From Candidatus Heimdallarchaeota archaeon (lineage in GTDB: Archaea > Asgardarchaeota > Heimdallarchaeia > Heimdallarchaeales > Kariarchaeaceae), in the NCBI GenBank assembly GCA_029882335.1, contig JAOUKW010000119.1, positions 1 to 10,528 of the forward strand: a stretch of 10,528 nt of DNA, read 5' to 3'. The position numbers were made by a program, and so were the translations under genes. Below are positions 5,557 through 10,528 of this stretch, piece by piece (position 1 is the stretch's first letter; every line of letters starts with the position of its first letter). The notes under the pieces are model-generated. The model did not search any database. It saw only the letters and a program-made list of their open reading frames with translations, and was not told the origin of the DNA.

Positions 5557-6330
5557 TGGTTTGGCTTTTGAATTTATAGTGCTAATAACTACTTCTACGA
5601 ATTCAAAAAATATCTTATCTGCAGGACCTTTTATAAATAGATTGTCTATTATTTTAAAAGGAGTTTCTTCAATGTTAAATTCAATTATAATACTTCCATT
5701 TTCTTTAGCATAAAAGGGATACTGTGCAACAGGATACACGACTCCACTAGTACCAATTATTAGTAATATATCTGCATTAATCAATAATTGTTCTATTTTA
5801 ATCAATTTTGAGTTTTCTAATAATTCACCAAACCATATGACAGATGGTCTTTGATACGAACCACACTCACATTTAATTTTAAAATCTAAATTATTAGAAT
5901 TAATTTTCTTTGTAAGTCCACATTTGTCAAAGCAATGTGTTTTAAGAAGAGTTCCATGAATTTCTATTAATTTATCATCGGATTGACCCGCCAGTCTATG
6001 AAGACCATCAACATTTTGAGTGATTACTCCATTTAGATAGCCTGATTTTTCCAATTTAACCAATCCATGATGAATTTGATTTGGTTGAGATTGTAGAACT
6101 TTTTTAATTCGTTCTTTATACCATCTCCATACGGTCTCTGGATCATTAGTAAAACCACTGACAGATGCTAATTCTTGGGCTAGTTTTCCTTCCCACAAAC
6201 CACCGCTACCTCGATATGTTGCCAACCCAGAGGCAGCAGATGCACCAGCACCAACAATAGCAACTATAGATGGTTTAGTTGAACTGATGTTATTTAAAAT
6301 TTCTACAAGAATGTTTTTCCAATTATTCAT
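5554..6330 (-). CDS. cobB: Class III sirtuin (SIRT5/CobB-like NAD-dependent protein lysine deacylase)
   Basis: Sirtuins use NAD+ to remove acyl groups from protein lysines. The 258-residue protein covers the whole catalytic core. NAD-binding GAGASAASGLATYRG is at 27-41, TQNVDGLH at 104-111 (Gln105, Asn106, Asp108), catalytic His125 in EIHG, then RPSVIWFGE (161-169) and GTSGVVYPVAQ. GGLWEGKLAQELA followed by WRWYKER places it in class III: Tyr71-x-x-Arg74 corresponds to the Tyr/Arg pair that binds succinyl or malonyl groups in SIRT5. Desuccinylase/demalonylase activity is therefore a reasonable inference. The zinc ligands are Cys133, Cys137, Cys154 and Cys156, spaced C-x3-C and C-x-C; the first pair is one residue wider than usual. 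It starts 6 bp after the stop of a small membrane-protein gene, so the two are probably one operon. Confidence 0.94.
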   Translation of the reverse strand: MNNWKNILVEILNNISSTKPSIVAIVGAGASAASGLATYRGSGGLWEGKLAQELASVSGFTNDPETVWRWYKERIKKVLQSQPNQIHHGLVKLEKSGYLNGVITQNVDGLHRLAGQSDDKLIEIHGTLLKTHCFDKCGLTKKINSNNLDFKIKCECGSYQRPSVIWFGELLENSKLIKIEQLLINADILLIIGTSGVVYPVAQYPFYAKENGSIIIEFNIEETPFKIIDNLFIKGPADKIFFEFVEVVISTINSKAKP

Positions 6331-6336
6331 AAATTA

Positions 6337-6951
6337 TCAACTGGATAATATAAAGAAGGGAGATATTAAAACATATAGGAGCAAAATTATAAAGAGACCA
6401 ATGATTGCAGCACCTTCTGGAGAATTTCGAATCATTTCCTTACTAAATGTTCTTGCAATAGTGGATCCGAAAGACAATTGATTCCTGATGGATAGGTCGT
6501 TTTTACTAAATAAAATTTTATTTCCAATTTTTATTTCCGGAATAGAATTAATGATTGCCCAATAAAGGAAAAAAGGAAATCCGATAATTAATAAAATTGG
6601 TAATAATCTAAATCTTGAATCTGCTTGTGATATCAAAAATGAAATGATAATTACGAATAAATATGTAATAATAGACCAAAACCAACCATACCATGTTTGA
6701 ACCTGATTTTCGATACCTCTACCTGTATTTTGTAATTGATTTACAACTTTAAAGTTTGAATTATCGTTTTTAGAATGAGTGTTTAGTAGTTCTTGTTGTT
6801 TTCTTCGATTTTCTTCAGCAACTTCATTTAAAGTATCTTTGACTGCAATACCTGCTTTTATTCCAAATTTGACTCCTTTTTTTGTATATTCTAATGCTTT
6901 TTTACCTAAATCTTTATTTTCATTATTCATTCCTTTTTCTTCATCAGACAT
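6337..6951 (-). CDS. Unrecognised small membrane protein with charged N-terminal region
   Basis: I do not recognise this protein. Its first 85 or so residues (of 204) are hydrophilic, rich in Lys, Glu and Asn, and probably helical (KKALEYTKKGVKFGIKAG... then EENRRKQQEL). Three hydrophobic segments follow, at about 91-108, 115-135 and 180-202. Between the second and third lies a roughly 45-residue polar loop. There is no cleavable signal peptide; the C-terminal helix ends almost at the C terminus. ATG 6951 is preferred over the in-frame TTG 6963 because a TATA-like TTTTAAATAC (6974-6983) is centred 27 bp upstream, fitting a leaderless transcript. The 6-bp spacing to the sirtuin gene implies co-expression, but no shared function can be deduced. 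Confidence 0.75.
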   Translation of the reverse strand: MSDEEKGMNNENKDLGKKALEYTKKGVKFGIKAGIAVKDTLNEVAEENRRKQQELLNTHSKNDNSNFKVVNQLQNTGRGIENQVQTWYGWFWSIITYLFVIIISFLISQADSRFRLLPILLIIGFPFFLYWAIINSIPEIKIGNKILFSKNDLSIRNQLSFGSTIARTFSKEMIRNSPEGAAIIGLFIILLLYVLISPFFILSS

Positions 6952-6973
6952 ACTAAACTTCAATAATCATCAG

Positions 6974-6983
6974 TATTTAAAAT
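6974..6983 (-). promoter_or_regulatory. Putative TATA element for the membrane protein-sirtuin operon
   Basis: The minus strand reads TTTTAAATAC, centred about 27 bp before the ATG at 6951. It lies in the roughly 240-bp divergent gap shared with the ABC exporter genes; the rest of the gap is AT-rich with no other feature I can support. Confidence 0.45.
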
Positions 6984-7162
6984 GTTTCCATTACTTGAAA
7001 ATCATCCTTGTATAATTCTATTATATAGATTATCAATTTTAAATTTGATTGTATTTCATAATTATTTATTTAATTTACATTGAAATCGGATTTGAATTTG
7101 TTTCAAATAAAACACAAATATAGAACAATAAGTTATAATTAAGAAGAACTACAATATTACCC

Positions 7163-7174
7163 TTAATAATATTT
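7163..7174 (+). promoter_or_regulatory. Putative TATA element for the ABC exporter operon
   Basis: TTAATAATATTT is centred about 25 bp before the GTG start at 7193. With no Shine-Dalgarno before that start, a leaderless mRNA is likely. The whole neighbourhood is AT-rich, so the exact box is uncertain. Confidence 0.4.
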
Positions 7175-7192
7175 ATTCTTATAACAGATATA

Positions 7193-7891
7193 GTGAATGA
7201 AATCTACCCACCTTTTATACAAGCATACGATTTATCTAAGCATTATACATTAGGACAGATAAATGTCAAAGCCTTAGATAATGTAAATTTACAAATAAAT
7301 GAAGGTGAGATGGTGATTATACTTGGACCCTCAGGATCTGGTAAATCCACCTTGATTAATATGATAGGAGGAATTGATTCACCAGATCATGGAAAGATAA
7401 TTATCAATGGAAACGAATTACAAACACTTACCTCTAAAGAATTAACGATTTTCAGAAGAAAATATGTAGGATTCGTATTTCAGTTTTATTCTTTAATACC
7501 TACCTTAACAGCTTTAGAAAATGTTGTACTGGCTGCAGAATTGGTTGAATTGAAGGGTAAAGAATTAAGGAAAAGAGGTATGGATGTCCTTAATGCAGTT
7601 GGATTGAGAGGAAGGGAAAACTCCTATCCTTCACAACTTTCAGGAGGTGAAAGACAAAGAGTAGCCTTAGCACGCGCTTTGGCAAAACACCCCCAAATAA
7701 TATTAGTAGATGAACCCACTGGACAATTAGATGAAGAAACCGGCATACAAATGATAGAATTGATAAAGGAAACGGCAAAATTATTCAACTCAACAGTTTT
7801 AATGGTTACACATGATAAATCATTAATTAAATATGCAGATCAAGTAATTGAGATGAAATCTGGGAGAATATTGGTGAAAAACTTTGAATAA
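7193..7891 (+). CDS. ABC exporter ATPase subunit, MacB/LolD type
   Basis: This ATPase drives the FtsX-type permease encoded next to it. All motifs are present in 232 residues: Walker A GPSGSGKST (45-53), Q-loop Gln97 (VFQFYSLIPTLTALENV), signature LSGGE (149-153), Walker B ILVDEP (Asp173, Glu174) and the H-loop His207 (VTHD). The spacing, the short length and the LIPTLTALENV segment are typical of the LolD/MacB/FtsE-like group. The D-loop region reads GQLD where this group usually has GNLD, a mild change. The start is GTG 7193, which places a normal first strand (FIQAYDLSKHY) at the N terminus. The ATG at 7197 is out of frame. The stop overlaps the permease start by 8 bp, so translation of the two is coupled. 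Confidence 0.95.
   Translation: MNEIYPPFIQAYDLSKHYTLGQINVKALDNVNLQINEGEMVIILGPSGSGKSTLINMIGGIDSPDHGKIIINGNELQTLTSKELTIFRRKYVGFVFQFYSLIPTLTALENVVLAAELVELKGKELRKRGMDVLNAVGLRGRENSYPSQLSGGERQRVALARALAKHPQIILVDEPTGQLDEETGIQMIELIKETAKLFNSTVLMVTHDKSLIKYADQVIEMKSGRILVKNFE
7873..7877 (+). promoter_or_regulatory. Ribosome binding site deciding the TTG start of the permease
   Basis: GGTGA inside the end of the ATPase gene lies 6 nt before TTG 7884 and matches part of the archaeal Shine-Dalgarno GGAGGTGA. This supports the rare TTG initiator. Confidence 0.6.
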
Positions 7892-10313
7892 GGTATATCT
7901 TGCAGCAATACGCGATATTGCATTCAATAAATCTAGATCATTAGTGATTATTATCTCAGTGATCATGATAACTTGTTTTCCTATAGCATTCTTAAATGTA
8001 GCTCCAAATTTATCAAATATTATTGCTATCGAGGAGGATAATTATAAATTAGCTCATTACAATATATTTTACACTGAATTTGAAGAAGAAAGTATTTCAA
8101 GCTTAATTCATGAATGGATCGATAATTATGATGATAAAAAAAGAGACTTTATCGTTGAAGGTAGAATTCATCTTAGTAGTAAAACAAAATCTTTGGGAAA
8201 TGGTGAAATCAATCAGAACGAGTGGATGGAAATTGAATTAATTAGTATTAAAGAGAGTCTACCTGAAATCAATCAAGTTGTTTTAACTTATGGTAAATTT
8301 CCAACAACCAGTGATGAAATTACACTATTGGAAAGCTTTGCTTTGGCAGATGGAATTAATCTGAATGACAAAATCAGTCTATATACTGAGACGGGAAAAC
8401 AAGATTTTACAGTAGTTGGATTCGCAAAATCAATTGAGTATGCCTCATATAAATTAAGTCAAGTAGCTGTTGGTTATTTAAATATGGACGCGATAAACTC
8501 AATAACAATTGAAAATATTGACAATAAAATTACTTCAACATTAGTTTATTTTAATGAAGAAATGGATTTACAAGAATTACGAAATATTGCAGAATATATC
8601 AAAGAAAATATTGATAATCTTGAATCTGCAAGTCTTGCTTTGTTTTGGTTCTCTAGAGATACTTCTTATCGAAAAAATCTGTTAGATGCTTTGAAATTGA
8701 CTTCAAAATATATGACTGCTGCCTCATTATTTGTATTTCTTACTGCGGGTGTAATAATTTTTGTTATAACCAATAGGTATGTCGGTGAGCAGAAAAAAAA
8801 TATCGGTGCTTTATATTCATTTGGGGTGAATAAACAAAAAATTATTTTCTCTTTCTTCATTAGGATGTTTGTATTAGGTACTTTGGGCATTATACTTGGA
8901 ATTATTATTGCAAAACTATTAACCCTATACATAATAAATAATTTAGCGGATGATTGGGGATTATTCAGTTCAAGTAGTGAATTAACTCCTTTTTCGATTT
9001 TATTTACATTAACTTCAGCAGCAATAGTATCTTTTAGTTCCACATTCTTTGCAATTAGAAGTTTAATTAAATTAACACCATATGAAGCAATGAGAGGAAA
9101 AACGACTGAATTAAAATCAACAGGGATTATTATGGTTTTATCTACTTATTTACCTGTGAGAAATATTCGAGCAGCATTTAGGAATCTTACAAGAAATAGA
9201 ACTAGATCCTTCCTGACGATTCTTGCATTTGCATTAGCATTTACACTCTCGAGTTCGTTAATGTATACACAAGATTCATTAGATAATACAATTTATGAAT
9301 TTTATGACGAAAATATAGCCTTTGATTTAGAAATTGAATTGGGTTTCTCCAATATGCAAAACCGATCAATTATTGAACAAATAATAGCTGATGATCGTGT
9401 TGTAACATATGAGTTTTTTATCAATAATTTAATTCAATTTAAGGATAGACCTGAAAATTTAGCATATTTACTTGGATTTCAGTATAATAGTACTTTATAC
9501 AGAAAAAATAATGCCAATTTAGTGGATGGCACATGGTATAGACCGAATTCTTCAGACATAGTTGTTTCTAAATATGTTGCTACATCTTTAAACATTTCAA
9601 AGGGAGACAAGTTGTCTTTTTATTATTTTGATAGTTTAATTAATGGTACAGTTTCTGGTATAGCAACTGAATTACTAAATAATCTTGCTATAATGATGGA
9701 TATAGAGTTTATATCTACTGAATTAAAAAATGTATTTAATTTACCCACATATAATGTTCTTCCTGTTGCGAATAAACTGTTAGTTGCTTATCATGAGAAT
9801 GCCAATATTAATGATATCCAAGACGATCTAAATCAAAATAATCCATATGTGGTACTTGCAGTTTCAAAAGAACATCTTCTTAGAAAACAAGTTGGTCTTG
9901 TTAGAAATCAATCATCAATAGTTATTTTAATGGTTTCTTTAGGTTTAATTGTGGGTTTTGTTTCATTTTTCTCTACTCTTTTAATTTCAATAGTTGAAAG
10001 GGAGAGAGAATTTGCAATAATGAAAGTATATGGATACAAAAACCAAGAAATAATTTTAGAAATACTAATAGAGGGAATGATCCTCGGATTTTTTTCAATA
10101 ATCCCAGCCTTATTTATAGGTAGATTCACAGCGGTCAATTTATGGATAAAGATTGTTAGTGACAGCTTTTTTAATATTACTCCATTTTATTTATATCCAA
10201 CTCAAGTATTTTTACTGCTATTTGGATTTATTTCAATCTTAATTTCAGTAATTCCAAGTTACATTTTGGCAATTTCAAAACCGATATATGAAGTAATCAG
10301 AGAAGAATCTTAG
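7884..10313 (+). CDS. ABC exporter permease with duplicated FtsX domains
   Basis: An 809-residue integral membrane subunit built as two halves. Each half has a first helix, a large extracytoplasmic domain, then an FtsX block of three helices. Helices lie near 20-40, 277-297, 325-350 and 371-392, then 443-463, 678-702, 726-748 and 772-794. The outer domains cover about 41-275 and 464-676 and resemble MacB periplasmic core domains. FtsX hallmarks occur twice: the cytoplasmic loops GEQKKNIGALYSFGVNKQKI and VEREREFAIMKVYGYKNQEI, and the post-helix PYEAMRG and PIYEVIRE. Such transporters move lipids, lipoproteins or peptides, or transmit mechanical signals; the substrate here is unknown. No HlyD-like adaptor or substrate-binding gene is adjacent, as expected without an outer membrane. 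The TTG start is supported by GGTGA 6 nt upstream and RNIRAAFRNLTRNRTRSF-type entries before helices 1 and 5. Confidence 0.93.
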   Translation: MNKVYLAAIRDIAFNKSRSLVIIISVIMITCFPIAFLNVAPNLSNIIAIEEDNYKLAHYNIFYTEFEEESISSLIHEWIDNYDDKKRDFIVEGRIHLSSKTKSLGNGEINQNEWMEIELISIKESLPEINQVVLTYGKFPTTSDEITLLESFALADGINLNDKISLYTETGKQDFTVVGFAKSIEYASYKLSQVAVGYLNMDAINSITIENIDNKITSTLVYFNEEMDLQELRNIAEYIKENIDNLESASLALFWFSRDTSYRKNLLDALKLTSKYMTAASLFVFLTAGVIIFVITNRYVGEQKKNIGALYSFGVNKQKIIFSFFIRMFVLGTLGIILGIIIAKLLTLYIINNLADDWGLFSSSSELTPFSILFTLTSAAIVSFSSTFFAIRSLIKLTPYEAMRGKTTELKSTGIIMVLSTYLPVRNIRAAFRNLTRNRTRSFLTILAFALAFTLSSSLMYTQDSLDNTIYEFYDENIAFDLEIELGFSNMQNRSIIEQIIADDRVVTYEFFINNLIQFKDRPENLAYLLGFQYNSTLYRKNNANLVDGTWYRPNSSDIVVSKYVATSLNISKGDKLSFYYFDSLINGTVSGIATELLNNLAIMMDIEFISTELKNVFNLPTYNVLPVANKLLVAYHENANINDIQDDLNQNNPYVVLAVSKEHLLRKQVGLVRNQSSIVILMVSLGLIVGFVSFFSTLLISIVEREREFAIMKVYGYKNQEIILEILIEGMILGFFSIIPALFIGRFTAVNLWIKIVSDSFFNITPFYLYPTQVFLLLFGFISILISVIPSYILAISKPIYEVIREES

Positions 10314-10340
10314 TTTTCAATATAAGTCGTAAGAGTATGA

Positions 10341-10350
10341 TTTATAGATT
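10341..10350 (+). promoter_or_regulatory. Putative TATA element for the biotin carboxylase gene
   Basis: TTTATAGATT is centred 26-27 bp before ATG 10372, and no Shine-Dalgarno precedes that ATG. This is the classic layout of a leaderless archaeal transcript, so this gene is probably not co-transcribed with the exporter, 58 bp upstream. Confidence 0.5.
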
Positions 10351-10371
10351 AAATATACAAAATCAGATTAT

Positions 10372-10528
10372 ATGTATTCTAAAGTACTAATTGCAAATAG
10401 GGGTGAAATCGCAAACAGGATTATAACTTCATTACAAGATCATGGAATTGAAACGGTAGTTACAGCCAGTGATATTGATTTAAACTCAGTAGTAACTAGA
10501 AAATCAGATAAAATACTAAGATTACCGG
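10372..10528 (+). CDS. Biotin carboxylase subunit of an acyl-CoA or pyruvate carboxylase, N-terminal fragment (runs off the right edge)
   Basis: Only 52 codons are visible. They begin with KVLIANRGEIANRI, the near-invariant opening of biotin carboxylases (AccC, PccA, PycA), followed by the first Rossmann-like unit (GIETVVTASDIDLNS). The enzyme carboxylates biotin with ATP and bicarbonate. The acceptor (acetyl-CoA, propionyl-CoA or pyruvate) depends on partner subunits outside the window. Positions 31-36 read VTASDI where most members have a (V/A)YSxAD-like strand end, a modest departure. The ATG at 10372 gives the standard N terminus. Confidence 0.88.
   Translation, partial: MYSKVLIANRGEIANRIITSLQDHGIETVVTASDIDLNSVVTRKSDKILRLP

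Noticed and set aside
6952..7192. Possible small RNA or riboswitch in the divergent gap
   Set aside because: The gap is AT-rich with no G/C-containing stems or conserved riboswitch cores; presumed promoters account for what is visible.
7197..7199. ATG four bases into the ABC ATPase gene as its start
   Set aside because: It is out of frame with the ATPase; GTG 7193 gives the full first strand.
8666..9043. 125-codon minus-strand frame inside the permease gene
   Set aside because: Antisense to the first FtsX block, whose helices and motifs are clear; there is no domain or promoter support for the opposite strand.
1..10528. CRISPR array, tRNA, rRNA, insertion sequence or prophage
   Set aside because: No regularly spaced repeats, cloverleaf-like G/C-containing segments, transposase or integrase genes were seen; coding density and gene content look chromosomal.

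Overview
The window is AT-rich (roughly 30% G+C by eye) and densely coded. It looks archaeal. Several genes open with a TATA-like element centred about 26-28 bases before the start codon and no Shine-Dalgarno, as expected for leaderless archaeal mRNAs. GTG and TTG starts are frequent, and internal operon genes instead carry GAGG, GAAGGT or GGTGA ribosome sites. The exact lineage cannot be fixed from this sequence; an AT-rich motile archaeon such as an Asgard (Heimdallarchaeia-like) or a marine Nitrososphaeria member is a guess only.

Positions 1-4402 (minus strand) hold a chemotaxis cluster. In transcription order it runs: a stand-alone CheY (4402-4028), a CheW with a C-terminal extension, a second CheY, CheB, and the 5' part of cheA, which runs off the left edge. 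Together these would form the chemoreceptor signalling core: CheW couples receptors to the CheA kinase, CheA phosphorylates CheY, and CheB demethylates receptors. Several parts are non-standard. The CheB receiver domain has lost its phospho-acceptor Asp and its conserved Lys while the esterase triad is intact. CheW carries a Rho-N/SAP-like module at its C terminus. CheA has an altered N-box in its ATP-binding domain. Both CheYs keep the full phosphorylation site.

Positions 4615-6951 (minus strand) hold a calcineurin-like metallophosphoesterase, a class III (SIRT5/CobB-like) sirtuin, and an unrecognised three-helix membrane protein. The membrane-protein gene lies 6 bp upstream of the sirtuin gene and is probably co-transcribed with it.

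Positions 7193-10313 (plus strand) hold a two-gene ABC exporter of the MacB/LolCDE-FtsX type: a 232-aa ATPase and an 809-aa permease with duplicated FtsX domains. The genes overlap by 8 bp and the permease start has its own GGTGA ribosome site. After a 58-bp gap containing a TATA element, the first 52 codons of a biotin carboxylase subunit begin at 10372 and run off the right edge.

The roughly 240-bp gap between the divergent membrane-protein and ABC genes appears to hold promoters for both. I found no tRNA, rRNA, CRISPR array, insertion sequence or obvious pseudogene.
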